From NCBI RefSeq assembly GCF_001942305.1, contig NZ_MKKE01000077.1, positions 62,001-126,000 on the forward strand: DNA of 64,000 nt, written 5' to 3'. The notes beneath the pieces are model-generated. The model saw nothing but the letters and a program-made list of their open reading frames with translations. It was not told the DNA's origin and did not search any database. The position numbers and the translations under genes are program-made. Shown here one piece after another: positions 44,192 through 54,255 of the stretch (position 1 is its first letter; each line of letters starts with the position of its first letter). This stretch comes from Saccharomonospora sp. CUA-673 (GTDB lineage: Bacteria; Actinomycetota; Actinomycetes; Mycobacteriales; Pseudonocardiaceae).

Positions 44192-44409
44192 GCCGTGTCA
44201 GCACCTGGCGTCGCCGTGTCAGCACTTGGGGACGCCGTGTCAGCACCCGGCGTCGCCGTGTTGGCATCCCACGGCGCCGATCGCCGAGTTCTGCGTTCCA
44301 CACCGAGAGTTCTGCACGCGACACCGCGACATCTGCGTACGTGAAACGCCAACACCGCGTCGTGGGGTGCTGACACGGCGACGTGGGGTGCTGACACGGG
44401 TCGTGGGGG
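44192..44409. repeat. Large inverted array of 21-bp repeats with a second subtype inside
   Basis: Four plus-oriented units (44192, 44213, 44234, 44255) face three minus-oriented ones (44347, 44368, 44389). Between them (about 44281-44343) are three units of another subtype, also about 21 bp, of the form CCGAGAGTTCTGCACGCGACA. The whole fills the gap between the convergent stops of aftA and the Emb gene and could fold into a long cruciform or RNA hairpin. Confidence 0.85.
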
Positions 44410-47253
44410 TCAGGGGGTGGGGTAGTGGAGGCGGGAGATGCTGATCGGTTCGGTGAGCTTGTCGCCGCGCAGGTAGGTGGGCACGGGGGTTTCCGTGGCG
44501 AGCTGCATCAGCGGCACGTACGGCCCGCCGGCGGAGGCGATGTACGACACGCTGGCGATCGCCCGGATGTGCGGGCCGGAGGCGAATCGGTACTGCACCG
44601 GTTCGACGACCCCGCCTGCCACGGACGGCGCCCGCCGACACGGCAACGTGAACGCCCCGACCCAGTCCAGCAACACCGGCTCCGACGCGGGCACCAGGTC
44701 CTGTACCGGCACGACCTCCGGCAGTCGCGGGGTGCCGACGTCGGCCGTGCCGTCGCCGCCGCGTTCGTCGACCATCGTCACGCGAACCTGCGCGGCAGCA
44801 CCGGGATCGAGGCGCACGTCCGTCCACTCCGGATCGACGTCGACCTCCTCCGACCACAGCACGCGGCCGTCGGCGTCGCCGAACTCGGCCGTCAACGACA
44901 CCTCGCCCGAACCGCGCGCGGGTAGCACGACGGGCGGCGCCGACGGGGAGCTCGCCGCGTCGGGCAGGCGGTACCAGGAGGTCGTGACGCTGCCCGCGTT
45001 GCCGTCGCTGCGCCACACGGGCGCCTCGGCGCTGCCGTACGGCCGGGCGAGATCGCCGCGCGGGAACTCGCCGTTCTCGACGAAACCGTCCATTGTGGCC
45101 GGTCCGGACGGGGTGAGGACGCCGGCGCCGATGTCGGGTTCCACCTGCAGCCACCGTTCGATACCGCACGGATCCCCGCCGAGCGCCGCGAGGTTCGACG
45201 CGCCGGTGGTGTAGGTCTGCGCGCGCGGCACCATCGCGTAGGCCATCGTCCCGACGAGCGCGCCGACGACGCCGAACGCCACGACGGGCACGAACCACGC
45301 GGGCGTGCGCAACCATCGCCAGGCGCCCACGAGGCCCGCCAGGGCCACGGCGAGCCCGCCGACGAGCGCCATGTCGGCGGCGTCGATGTTCGCCACGCCG
45401 GGCAGTACGTCGGCCCATTTGACGTTCAACCCGCCGAGGAACCACCACCGCAGCGGCGCCGCCAGCCCGATCGCCACGGCGGCCGTCAACGCGACGCACA
45501 CCAGCGACAACTGCCAGGCGCGTTTCAGCGCCCCGCGCGCGAGCGTGTGCACGACGACGGCGACCAGCAGCGTGCCGACGCCGCCGAGCGCGCCGAAGTG
45601 GTGGGTGTACTTGGTGGGCGTCAACGCGAGCGCCGCGAAGTACAGCACCGTCGCGATCAGCAGGCGGCGCGTGGGCGTCAGCGCGAGCTTGGGCGTGCGG
45701 CGCGCGACGAGCAGCACGGTCAGCACCGCCACGCCGAACCACAGCAACAGCACGGGCATCCGCCGGTTCGTCCCGCCCTGCGCCTGGTCGAACAGCCACT
45801 CGTACCGCTTGCCCTCGCCGAACACGCCGTAGCTGGGGCCGATCTCGGTGCGCACCTGGGTGGCGTGCAGGACGGCGTCCAACGGCTGGCCGTGGAACAT
45901 CAACAGCAGCACCGACGCGCCCGCGCCGAGCAGGATCGCCGGCGCGCGCGGGCCGTACGCGCGCAGGACGGGCCACGCCGCGGGCAGCGCCACGAGCAGC
46001 TGGAACGCGACGGCGACGCCGGTCGGCGTGATCGTCGTCGTCGCCCCGGCGGCCACGACAGCCCCGGCGAGCAGCGACAGCCGCCGCGTCGCGATGCCGC
46101 GTTCCAGCAACGCCAACGTGACCAGCGAGCCGAACAGCACCCACGGTTCCGGGCGCAGGCCGATTCCGAATTGGACGGTCCACAGCAGGAACACGCCCGC
46201 GGCCGTCCACCGGGCGAGCGTCAACCGGCCCTTCGCGAACCGGGGCAACAGCAGGCGGTCGATGATCCACCACGACGCCAGGCACAGCAGCAGCGACGGC
46301 ACGCGCATCCACAGCGTCGTCGTGCTGATCTCCGCCCACGGTCGGTACAGCTCGTAGAACCAGCTGAACGGGGCCTCCGGCGCGTTGAACCAGCGCATGT
46401 AGTTGCCGACGAAGCCCGTGTGCTCGGCCGACAGGATCATCGTGACGATGTAGCCGTCGTCCGTTGTGGACGCCCCGATCACGGCCCACACGGCGAGGAC
46501 ACCGACGACGACCGCATCGGCCACCCGCGGCCGGGCCCACAGCGCGGGCAGCAACCGCACCCGCCGGCCACGGCTCCCCGAGTCCCGGCTCCCCAACTCC
46601 GAGCGACGCCCCAACTCCGTGCGGCGCAGGACGAACAGCATGCCGACGAGGCTCGCCAGCGCGACGAGTCCGGCGGCGATCTTGAGCGCGCTCGGACTCG
46701 ATTCGTAGCGCGTGTCGGGGGTGACCTCGACGCTCAGGTCTCCGGCCTCGGTGGCCTCGGTGGCGTCGGTGAACAGGCCGTTCACGGCGGGACGTTCCGG
46801 TATGGCGCCGATCCGCTCACCGTCGACGTGCACGACGGTGCCGTGCTCGTCGGCCGTCACCGTCCATGCGCACGTGTCGGCGCGCGGTGCGGCCACGAGC
46901 TGTTCGTCGCCGAGCGACACGGTCACCTGGTCACCGGCGACCGTGACGGCGAGCCCGTCCGGCGCAGGCTGCTCGCCGCCGGGTCCGGTCGTCGACACCA
47001 GCGTGCCCCCGCCCGGCCCGAGCGCGGCGAGGTCGGCGCAGGAGAACGTGACGTCGAGCCGTTCGGGTGCGTACGGCAGCAGTGGCAGCGCACGGTCGCC
47101 GGGGGAACCGTCCGGCCAGGTGTGGGTCACCGGGTCGTGCGTGACTGGGGCGAGCATGAACAGCACCGCCGCGAGGGCGGACAACAGTCCCAGAACGACG
47201 GCCCACGGGCGGCGCGCCGCGCTGGGTTCGGGGGCGGTCGCGGTGGCTGCCAC
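44410..47253 (-). CDS. emb: Arabinosyltransferase of the EmbA/B/C family
   Basis: The 947-residue GT-C enzyme has an N-terminal helix, an outer jelly-roll-like domain (about residues 60-180), a block of about fourteen helices and a C-terminal carbohydrate-binding region. The catalytic loop is STTDDGYIVTMILSAEHTGF, with the Asp pair and a Met at the place of EmbB Met306, the ethambutol-resistance hot spot. It elongates arabinan from decaprenyl-phospho-arabinose. Only one emb gene is seen here, where mycobacteria have three. GTG 47253 follows TAGAGT by 7 nt. Confidence 0.93.
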   Translation of the reverse strand: MAATATAPEPSAARRPWAVVLGLLSALAAVLFMLAPVTHDPVTHTWPDGSPGDRALPLLPYAPERLDVTFSCADLAALGPGGGTLVSTTGPGGEQPAPDGLAVTVAGDQVTVSLGDEQLVAAPRADTCAWTVTADEHGTVVHVDGERIGAIPERPAVNGLFTDATEATEAGDLSVEVTPDTRYESSPSALKIAAGLVALASLVGMLFVLRRTELGRRSELGSRDSGSRGRRVRLLPALWARPRVADAVVVGVLAVWAVIGASTTDDGYIVTMILSAEHTGFVGNYMRWFNAPEAPFSWFYELYRPWAEISTTTLWMRVPSLLLCLASWWIIDRLLLPRFAKGRLTLARWTAAGVFLLWTVQFGIGLRPEPWVLFGSLVTLALLERGIATRRLSLLAGAVVAAGATTTITPTGVAVAFQLLVALPAAWPVLRAYGPRAPAILLGAGASVLLLMFHGQPLDAVLHATQVRTEIGPSYGVFGEGKRYEWLFDQAQGGTNRRMPVLLLWFGVAVLTVLLVARRTPKLALTPTRRLLIATVLYFAALALTPTKYTHHFGALGGVGTLLVAVVVHTLARGALKRAWQLSLVCVALTAAVAIGLAAPLRWWFLGGLNVKWADVLPGVANIDAADMALVGGLAVALAGLVGAWRWLRTPAWFVPVVAFGVVGALVGTMAYAMVPRAQTYTTGASNLAALGGDPCGIERWLQVEPDIGAGVLTPSGPATMDGFVENGEFPRGDLARPYGSAEAPVWRSDGNAGSVTTSWYRLPDAASSPSAPPVVLPARGSGEVSLTAEFGDADGRVLWSEEVDVDPEWTDVRLDPGAAAQVRVTMVDERGGDGTADVGTPRLPEVVPVQDLVPASEPVLLDWVGAFTLPCRRAPSVAGGVVEPVQYRFASGPHIRAIASVSYIASAGGPYVPLMQLATETPVPTYLRGDKLTEPISISRLHYPTP

Positions 47254-47260
47254 GGCGGAA

Positions 47261-47266
47261 ACTCTA
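47261..47266 (-). promoter_or_regulatory. -10 element of emb (leaderless)
   Basis: TAGAGT on the minus strand is followed by 7 nt and GTG 47253. This start is preferred to longer frames that would run through the promoter. Confidence 0.6.
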
Positions 47267-47439
47267 GATAACCGAGGTGTGGCTCGGCGTGAAGCCCCCT
47301 GGGACACGCGGGCGCATCGGATACGTCAATCGGACATCACCGTTGCAATACCCAGCGGTAACCGACTGCGCCTGTAAGGATGAGTCGACGCTGGTCCGAA
47401 AGGCGCATTCGTCGCCATTTCTCATGCAGGAAGAAAAGA

Positions 47440-48954
47440 ATGTCAGCATCCGTTCGCACGGCCGGGATCGCGGGCGTGTCCGCCCTGGCCGGGGCACTCG
47501 CGTTCCTGCTCACGCGGACGAGTCTCACCGACGACGCCTACATCACGCTCACCTACGCCAGAAACCTCGCGGTGCACGGCGAATGGGGAATCATCCCCGA
47601 CGCGGCGAGCAATTCCGCGACGTCGCCGTTGAACGTTCTGCTCCTCGCGCTCGGCACCGCGATCACCCGCCTGTTCGGGGAGGCGCAGCCGATCGCGGCG
47701 TTGGGTGCGGTCACGGTGGGCGCGACGGCCGCGCTCGGCTGGGCGTGGGCACGTCTCGCCGCAGCCCTGCCGTTCCCGCTGCCGGTGGCGCTGCTCGGGG
47801 TCGCGGTCGTGGTGACGAACCCGTTCGTGCTGTCGGCGATCGGCCTCGAGGTGCTGCTGGTGCCCGCGGTGCTGGCCTGGTTGGCAGCGGCGACGGCCGA
47901 ACGCCGGCCGGTCGTGTTCGGCGTGGCCGCCGGGCTCGCGCTGCTGGTCCGCCTCGACCTCGTCGTGTTCGTGGCGGTGCTGGCGCTCGTCCTTGCCGCC
48001 GGGCCGTGCGCGCGCGGCCGGGTGCGGGCGCTGCCGGCCGCCGCCGGGGCCGCGGTGGCCGTCGCGGCGCCCTGGTTCGTGACCAGCTGGGTGGCGTTCG
48101 GCTCGGCGGTCCCGGACACGCTCGTGATCAAACAGTCCCAGGACGGCCTGTTCGACCCGTGGACCTACGCGACCGGCCTCGGGCTGTACCTGCGCTCGGA
48201 CAGCGCCGTGGTGCTGCTCGGCCTGGTGCCCGCGGCGGCCGGCGCCGTGGCCCTGCTGGCCGCGCTGGGAATGCTCGCGGCGCGGGTCGTACGACGAGTG
48301 CCCGACGAGGGACGTCCACCGCTCGGGGCGGCCGTGGGACTCGGACTGGGCGGCGTCGCCTACTACCTCGTCTACATCGCGCTCGGGGTCGGGCCGTACC
48401 ACTGGTACTACGCACCGCCCCTGACGGCGCTCGCGATGTGCGGGGTGCTGGCGCTCGCGTCCGCATACGGCGCGCGCCGCGCCCGCGCCGCGCTCGCCGC
48501 CCTCGTCGCGATGGCGCTCGTGGTGGCCACGACCGCGGTCGCCGAGGTGGGCCGCGGAGTCCCGTGGCGGTCGCCGGCGATCTTCGGCAACTGGGCGAGC
48601 GCCCAGGACTACGCGCGCGTGGGCGAGGAGATCGGGCGGATCGTCGGCGACGACGTCGTCCGCTCGCCCGGCGAGATCGGCACGCTGGCCTACTTCTGCG
48701 AATGCCGCATCGTCGACGCGTTCTCCGACCGCGGACGCATCCCCGAGCTGCTCGAGGCGCGCCTCGCCGACTCGGGTTCCGTCGCATCCGCGCTGCTCGA
48801 GGTCAACTACCTGTGGTTCGACCGCGACCGCGAGCCACTGACCCCGCGTTATCAGATCCGGTACGAGTCCGGGCCCGGCGACGGGCCGCGCACATGGACC
48901 GTACATTCCGACGCAAAGGGCACAGGCCACTTCAGCCTCGTCCGTATCGGCTGA
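47440..48954 (+). CDS. AftB-like GT-C glycosyltransferase (2 of 4)
   Basis: A 504-residue polytopic protein. Its first outer loop contains LTDDAYITLTYARNLAVHGE, then NSATSPLNVLLLA, the AftB-type DDA..I..YA.N pattern with a weaker second block. About eleven helices and a short soluble C-terminal domain follow. ATG 47440 has AGGAAG upstream. It is divergent from emb. Catalytic Asp pair DD is present, so it is probably active on decaprenyl-phospho-arabinose or a similar lipid-linked sugar. Confidence 0.72.
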   Translation: MSASVRTAGIAGVSALAGALAFLLTRTSLTDDAYITLTYARNLAVHGEWGIIPDAASNSATSPLNVLLLALGTAITRLFGEAQPIAALGAVTVGATAALGWAWARLAAALPFPLPVALLGVAVVVTNPFVLSAIGLEVLLVPAVLAWLAAATAERRPVVFGVAAGLALLVRLDLVVFVAVLALVLAAGPCARGRVRALPAAAGAAVAVAAPWFVTSWVAFGSAVPDTLVIKQSQDGLFDPWTYATGLGLYLRSDSAVVLLGLVPAAAGAVALLAALGMLAARVVRRVPDEGRPPLGAAVGLGLGGVAYYLVYIALGVGPYHWYYAPPLTALAMCGVLALASAYGARRARAALAALVAMALVVATTAVAEVGRGVPWRSPAIFGNWASAQDYARVGEEIGRIVGDDVVRSPGEIGTLAYFCECRIVDAFSDRGRIPELLEARLADSGSVASALLEVNYLWFDRDREPLTPRYQIRYESGPGDGPRTWTVHSDAKGTGHFSLVRIG

Positions 48955-49015
48955 CGCAGCGGTTCGGTTCCGAGGCGAACCCGGTAGCTTGTCCGTGGTC
49001 GAACGGGTAGGAGCG

Positions 49016-51300
49016 ATGACGACGACACACGATGCGGACACGCCCAGGACCGCGCAGGACGGCGAGCAGGGCACGGCAGCCGCGAGCAGCGACAACGTGA
49101 CCGACACCGGCACCTCCGCAGACCCCACCGTGTCCGATCCGCCCGCAGGCACCTCAGACAAGGCCGACGCAGGCGCGTCCCCGGACCGGCCGGGCGGCTT
49201 CCTCGCCCGGGTGCGCCACGGCCGTGACCCGATCGCGTGGATCCTCGGCGTGCTGGCCGCCGCGGTCGCCTCGGTGTTCGTGATCGTCGACCTGGCGTGG
49301 AACCAGGGCTCGTTCATCGCGCCGCTCGACGACGTCTACATCCACCTGCAGTACGGCAAGCAGCTGGGCAGCGGGGAGCTGTTCCGGTTCAACCCGGGCG
49401 ATCCGATCAGCACGGGCGCCAGCAGCATGCTGTACACGTTCGTGCTCGCGTTCGGCCACCTTCTCGGCTTCACCGGCAACGGCCTGCTCGGCTACGCCGT
49501 CGTGCTCGGCATCGTGTGCGCCGCGTTCGCGACCGGGCTCGCCTACCACCTGGGCCGCGTGCTCGTCGGCCGCGCGACCGGCGTGTGGACCGGTGTCCTG
49601 ACCGCCGTGTCCGGCCCGCTGATGTGGGGCGCGGCCAGCGGCATGGAGGTCGGCCTCACCGCGCTGCTCGCGACCGGCGCGGTGTACCTGTTCGTGCGCG
49701 AACACCTCGCGGGCCGGTTCCGCTGGACGCCCGTCGTGGGCGTGGCGCTCGCGTTCGTGCGCCCCGAGGGCATGGTGCTGGCCATCGCGCTGTCCGGCGC
49801 GATGCTGTGGACGACGCTGCGCCGCCGCCGCGAACACAAGGCAGACGGCGCTGACGGCGGCGGTGCGCCCGCGAGCCGCCGCGCCGCGCTGTGGACACTG
49901 CTGCCGCTGCTCGCGCCGATCTGCCAGTACGCGTTCTACCGCATCGCGACCGGCACGTTCAGCGCCAACGGCGTGCAGTCGAAGTCGCTGATGTCCGACC
50001 GGCCGCAGTTCTACATCGGCGACTTCGTCAACCGCGCCATGGACAACCTGCGCGGCGCGGTCGGCTTCTTCAACGGGATGTCCGGGCAGAACTACGCCTT
50101 CCCCGGCATGCTCGTGATCTTCGTGCTCGGCCTGGCGTACGTGCTGGTCAAGCACCGCACGTGGCGTCCGCTGGTGATCGCGATGGTCGTCGGGTTCGCC
50201 GGCATCGTGGCGTCGGTGTCGACGCTGTCGACCGCGCTGATCCACGAACTGCGCTACTTCCAGCCGTTCCTGCCGATCTACATCCTGTTCACGGTGATCG
50301 GCCTGTACGCGCTGTCGCGCCTGGTGGCGCGTGGCCGGTTCCGCACCGCCGCGCTGCACCTGCTGCCCGCGATCGCGCTGCTGTACTCGCTGGTCGCGCT
50401 GCCGCAGTGGGCGTGGCGGTTCGGCTGGGAGGCCGCGACGATCCGCGACACGAACGTGTCGGTGGCCCAGTGGCTGCGCGGCAACCTGCCGCCGAACTCC
50501 GTGGTCGGCGTGAAGGACGTGGGCGCGGTCGCCTACTACAGCGGGCACCGCGTGGTCGACACGATCGGCCTGACGTCCAACGGCTTCGCCGAGGCCAGCA
50601 ACCACGGGCCCGGCGCGTTGTACGAGCAGCTGCGGTCGCTGCCGCCCGAGGACCGGCCCGACTACTTCGCCGTGTACGAGCAGTGGCCGGGCGCGCCGAT
50701 GGGCGCGTTCGTCGACACCGGGGTGTTCGTCACCGAACCGACGATGACGTTCGAACTCAACGTGCCGCGCGACTCGTCGGGCTGGAGCATCGTGCCGTTC
50801 GACGAGCTGAACGTGTACGAGGCCGACTGGACGCTCGCCGGCACCGGCGACCGCTCGCCCGTCGACGGCGACGTGCGCGCCCACCTCGACGTCGGCTCGC
50901 TGCAGTCCGAGCTGGACCACGAGTACGAGGCCAACATGGAGCAGCCCGGGGTGCAGCCGTACACCGATCTGCGCCGCCAGGACGGGATCATCGACAGCAG
51001 CCGCTACATCCTCGGCGGCGAGACGTTCCGCGTCGCAACCTCGAGCCCGGCGAGGACGCGACGCTGACCAGCCGCGTGATGGTCAACGGCATCGAGCAGT
51101 TCGTGCGGGTGCGCGTCGACGGCGAGGAGGTCGGCGTGTGGAACCTCGGGCCGAACCGGGAGAGCTGGGAGACCCGCTCGTTCGACATCCCGGCCCGCTA
51201 CATCGACTCGCCCGACGCCGAGATCACCCTCGAACCGGTCCGCCCCCTCCTCAGCCCCTACCCGGAATACACCAGCTACGGCTACTGGGTCACCCAGTAG
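49016..51300 (+). CDS. AftB-like GT-C glycosyltransferase with large outer C-terminal domain (3 of 4; frame broken near 51040)
   Basis: About 761 residues after repair. A ~70-residue soluble N-terminus leads to a GT-C membrane block whose first loop reads APLDDVYIHLQYGKQLGSGE, then FRFNPGDPISTGASSML. About ten helices are followed by a ~260-residue outer domain that may bind glycan. ATG 49016 is preceded by GGGTAGGAGCG. The frame break near 51040, in the outer domain, fits one missing base: TFRV continues as NLEPGEDATL. It ends at a strong bidirectional terminator. Confidence 0.72.
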
Positions 51301-51309
51301 AGCGCCCGT

Positions 51310-51356
51310 ACGAGAAAAGCCCCCGAAGGCCCATCGGCCTCGGGGGCTTTTCTCGT
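51310..51356. terminator. Bidirectional intrinsic terminator
   Basis: ACGAGAAAAGCCCCCGA and TCGGGGGCTTTTCTCGT are exact reverse complements around AGGCC-catc-GGCC. A-rich and T-rich flanks on both sides serve both strands, ending the AftB-like gene (plus) and dprE2 (minus). Confidence 0.9.
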
Positions 51357-51368
51357 GCCGGGGACGGC

Positions 51369-52124
51369 TCAGATGGGGAGCTTGCGGAAGATCGGGCGGG
51401 GGACGTGCCGCAGGGCCGACATGACCCAGCGGAACGTGCCGGGCGCCCACACGAGCTCCTTGCCGCTGCGGGCGGCGCCGACGGCGATGTCGGCGACCGA
51501 CTCGGCGGTCTGCTCGAGCGGGGCCTTGTCCATGCCCTCGGTCATCTTCGTGCGCACCTGGCCGGGGCGCACGACCGTCACCTGCACGCCGTACGGGGCG
51601 AGCGCCTCGCCCAGGCCCAGGTAGAAGCCGTCGAAGCCGGCCTTGGTGGAGCCGTACACGAAGTTCGACCGGCGCACGCGCTCACCGGCCACCGACGACA
51701 GAGCGATCACCGCGCCGTGCCCCTGCTGCTTGAGCCGCTCGGCCAGCGCCACGCCCACCGACACGGGAGCGGTGTAGTTGACGGTCGCCATCTCGACGGC
51801 CTGCGCGTGGTCCTGCCACGCCTCCTCGGCGTCACCGAGCAGGCCGAACGCCACGACCGTCACGTCGATGTCGCCGCCCGAGAACGCCTTGTCGATCACC
51901 AGCGGGTGCCCGTCGGTGTCGGCGGCGTCGAAGTCGACGGTCTCCACGTCGGCGCCCTTGTCGCGCAGGCGCCGGGCGGCGTCGTCGAGCCGCGGCGACG
52001 GGCGCCCCGCCAGCACGACGCGCATCGGGCGTTCGGCGAGGTACTTCTCGGCGATCGCCAGACCGATGTCCGAGGTTCCGCCGAGCAGCAGCAGCGACTG
52101 GGGGTTACCCACCGCGTCGATCAC
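51369..52124 (-). CDS. dprE2: Decaprenylphosphoryl-2-keto-ribose reductase
   Basis: The 251-residue short-chain dehydrogenase has LLLGGTSDIGLAIAEKYL as its cofactor site and the catalytic Ser-Tyr-Lys in ALSSVAGERVRRSNFVYGSTK. It reduces the keto intermediate made by DprE1 to decaprenyl-phospho-arabinose. GTG 52124 overlaps the dprE1 stop (GTGA), and an AGGAGG ribosome binding site lies within the last dprE1 codons. The two genes are translationally coupled, as their joint reaction requires. Confidence 0.95.
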   Translation of the reverse strand: MIDAVGNPQSLLLLGGTSDIGLAIAEKYLAERPMRVVLAGRPSPRLDDAARRLRDKGADVETVDFDAADTDGHPLVIDKAFSGGDIDVTVVAFGLLGDAEEAWQDHAQAVEMATVNYTAPVSVGVALAERLKQQGHGAVIALSSVAGERVRRSNFVYGSTKAGFDGFYLGLGEALAPYGVQVTVVRPGQVRTKMTEGMDKAPLEQTAESVADIAVGAARSGKELVWAPGTFRWVMSALRHVPRPIFRKLPI

Positions 52125-53503
52125 AGTTCCAGCCTCCTGGCCATGTCGGAGATGAAGATGCCGTAGGGGTCGACGGAGTGGCGGACCTTCTTCCACTCGT
52201 CGAGACGCGGGTACATGCGGTGGAACGTCTCCGCGGTCGTGCGCGAGTCCTTGGCGGTGTACAGCCGCCCGCCCGCGGCGAGGACGTCCTCGTCGAGCTC
52301 GGTGCAGAACCGGCCGACGTCGCCCTGCACGGCGAAGTCGACGCTCAGCATCCACCCCGGCGTCGGCCACGACATCGGGGCGCGGTTGGACTCTCCCATG
52401 CGCTTGAGCACGTTGAGGAACGAGTAGTGGCCCGAGCGGGCGATCTTGCCGCAGATGCGCTTGAGGTCGTCCTCGCGGCCGAACGGCACGGAGAACTGGT
52501 ACTGCAGGAACCCGTTGGGCCCGTACGCACGGTTCCACTCGGGCAGCATGTCCAGCGGGTGGTAGAACTGCGTCAGGTTCTGGATCTTGCCGCGGGCGCC
52601 CTTCTTCGGCACCGTTTGCTGCCACAGGTTGTTGATCGTGCCGAACGTCAGCTTGTTCGCCAGCCCGTGCGGGAAGACGTTCGGGATCGTCATCAGGTGC
52701 GGCGCGTCGAACTTCAGCGGATCGGCGCGCAGCTTGTCGGGCAGCTGGTCGAGCGTGGCCAGCGAGCCGCGGGAGAACGTGGCCCTGCCGTGCTTGGCGT
52801 CCGTCGCGATCAGGTCCGGCACGGCCATCGAGTAGTCGTAGCCGAGGTCCGAACCGTTGGTGAACAGTTCGAGCGTCTCGTCGAGGTTCGCGGTGCGGTC
52901 GGCGTCGACGACGAAGTACGCGGTCTCCGTGTGCTTCATCCGGATCTTCGCGCGCACGATGATGCCGGTCAGGCCGATGCCCGCGACCGTGGCCCAGAAC
53001 AGCTCGGACTCCGGGCCGTCGGGCGTCAGTGTGCGGACGCGGCCGTCGGCGGTCACGAGGTCCATCGACAGCACGTGGTTGCCGAAGCTGCCCGCGGTGT
53101 GATGGTTCTTGCCGTGGATGTCATTGGCGATGGCGCCGCCGATCGTCACCTGCCGTGTGCCGGGCAGCACCGGAACCCACAGGCCGTACGGCATGGCGGC
53201 CCGCATCAGCGCGTCGAGGCTGACGCCGGCGTCCACATCGACCACGGCGTTGTCCGGGTCGATCGAGTGGATGCGGTTCAGCGCCGTCATGTCGACGACG
53301 AGACCGCCCGCGTTCTGGGCCGGGTCGCCGTACGAACGGCCGAGTCCGCGCGCGATGACTCCGCGCTCCCCGGCCTGGGCGACGGCCCGGGCGATGACTT
53401 CGGCGTCGGGCGTGGTCAGCACGGTCGCCGTGGTCGGCGAGGTCCTGCCCCAGCCGGACAGGGTGCGCCGTTCGATGTGTCGTTCGGGAGTCGGTGCGCT
53501 CAC
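52121..53503 (-). CDS. dprE1: Decaprenylphosphoryl-ribose 2-oxidase
   Basis: The 460-residue flavoenzyme has the FAD-binding blocks RGLGRSYGDPAQNAGG, VPVLPGTRQVTIGGAIAND and HGKNHHTAGSFG, and ends LYTAKDSRTTAETFHRMYPR...MARRLEL. It oxidises decaprenyl-phospho-ribose at C2. In the segment PGWMLSVDFAV a Ser stands where, from memory of the alignment, the mycobacterial enzyme has Cys387 (GWNICVDFP), the target of benzothiazinones. GTG 53503 follows TACCCT by 7 nt, so the mRNA is probably leaderless; longer frames would run through the promoter. Confidence 0.95.
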   Translation of the reverse strand: MSAPTPERHIERRTLSGWGRTSPTTATVLTTPDAEVIARAVAQAGERGVIARGLGRSYGDPAQNAGGLVVDMTALNRIHSIDPDNAVVDVDAGVSLDALMRAAMPYGLWVPVLPGTRQVTIGGAIANDIHGKNHHTAGSFGNHVLSMDLVTADGRVRTLTPDGPESELFWATVAGIGLTGIIVRAKIRMKHTETAYFVVDADRTANLDETLELFTNGSDLGYDYSMAVPDLIATDAKHGRATFSRGSLATLDQLPDKLRADPLKFDAPHLMTIPNVFPHGLANKLTFGTINNLWQQTVPKKGARGKIQNLTQFYHPLDMLPEWNRAYGPNGFLQYQFSVPFGREDDLKRICGKIARSGHYSFLNVLKRMGESNRAPMSWPTPGWMLSVDFAVQGDVGRFCTELDEDVLAAGGRLYTAKDSRTTAETFHRMYPRLDEWKKVRHSVDPYGIFISDMARRLEL

Positions 53504-53510
53504 TCGAGTC

Positions 53511-53516
53511 AGGGTA
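53511..53516 (-). promoter_or_regulatory. -10 element of dprE1-dprE2 (leaderless)
   Basis: TACCCT on the minus strand is followed by 7 nt and GTG 53503. Confidence 0.6.
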
Positions 53517-53659
53517 ACCATCTCGAGATAAGGCCTGTCTCCGGACTCACAATGTCGCATCCCTACACTCATTGGGCGGCAACACGTGAATCCGGATTCG
53601 ACCCGACAGCCGCGGCGGGAACGCACGCGGGAGAGCGCGAGGGTGCAAAGGATGCAGCG

Positions 53660-54105
53660 GTGACAACGATGGAATCTTCCGCAGGTCAGGCGGCGAAGCG
53701 GCATCGCCGGGGTTCGGCGCGCAGATCGCGCGGTTCGTCCTGATCGGAGGGTTCTGCGCCCTCGTCGACTCCGGTCTGTACTGGCTTTTGTTGCAGGGCG
53801 GCACGTGGGTGCATTTGGCGAAGGCGATCAGTTTCATCGCCGGAACCACCACGGCCTATTTCCTTAACCGACGCTTCACATTCACGGGTGCGCGAAAGGG
53901 CGGCGCCGGCCAGATCGGCGGGTTCGCCGCGCTGTACACGACGACGTTCTTCGTCAACGTCGGTACGAACGCGCTCATGCTCGCGACGCTGTCGGCCGAC
54001 TACACGTGGCGCGTCGCGACGGCGTGGATCATCGCTCAGGGCACGGCCACGGCCATCAATTTCGTGATGTTGAAATGGGTCGTGTTCCGCGAGGCCCGCG
54101 ACTGA
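53660..54105 (+). CDS. GtrA-family membrane protein, Rv3789-type (frame broken near 53725)
   Basis: About 148 residues after repair, with four helices. Motifs of the GtrA family are clear: ARFVLIGGFCALVDSGLYWL, FIAGTTTAYFLNRRFTF, and a last helix ending FVMLKWVVF. The Rv3789 homologue, next to dprE1 in mycobacteria, has been proposed to flip decaprenyl-phospho-arabinose or to anchor GlfT1. One G is missing from a GGG run near 53725 (TTCGGCGCG should read TTCGGGCGCG). GTG 53660 has AAAGGA upstream; ATG 53669 is possible too. Confidence 0.85.
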
Positions 54106-54255
54106 ACGGGGCGCGAGCCTCATGCGAAACCACCCACGCGGGGCCTGTACCTTACTGGCGTTCGTCCGGGGCGCGGGTGCATCGGCCGACCCCGGCGAAT
54201 GCACCGTTTTCGATCACGCAGTTCGGTGGCCAGCACTACTTGGAGGACGCCACTC

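Noticed and set aside
53660..54105. GtrA gene as a truncated pseudogene starting at 53788
   Set aside because: The missing first helix is present upstream in another frame, with a start codon and ribosome binding site. Adding one G joins them.
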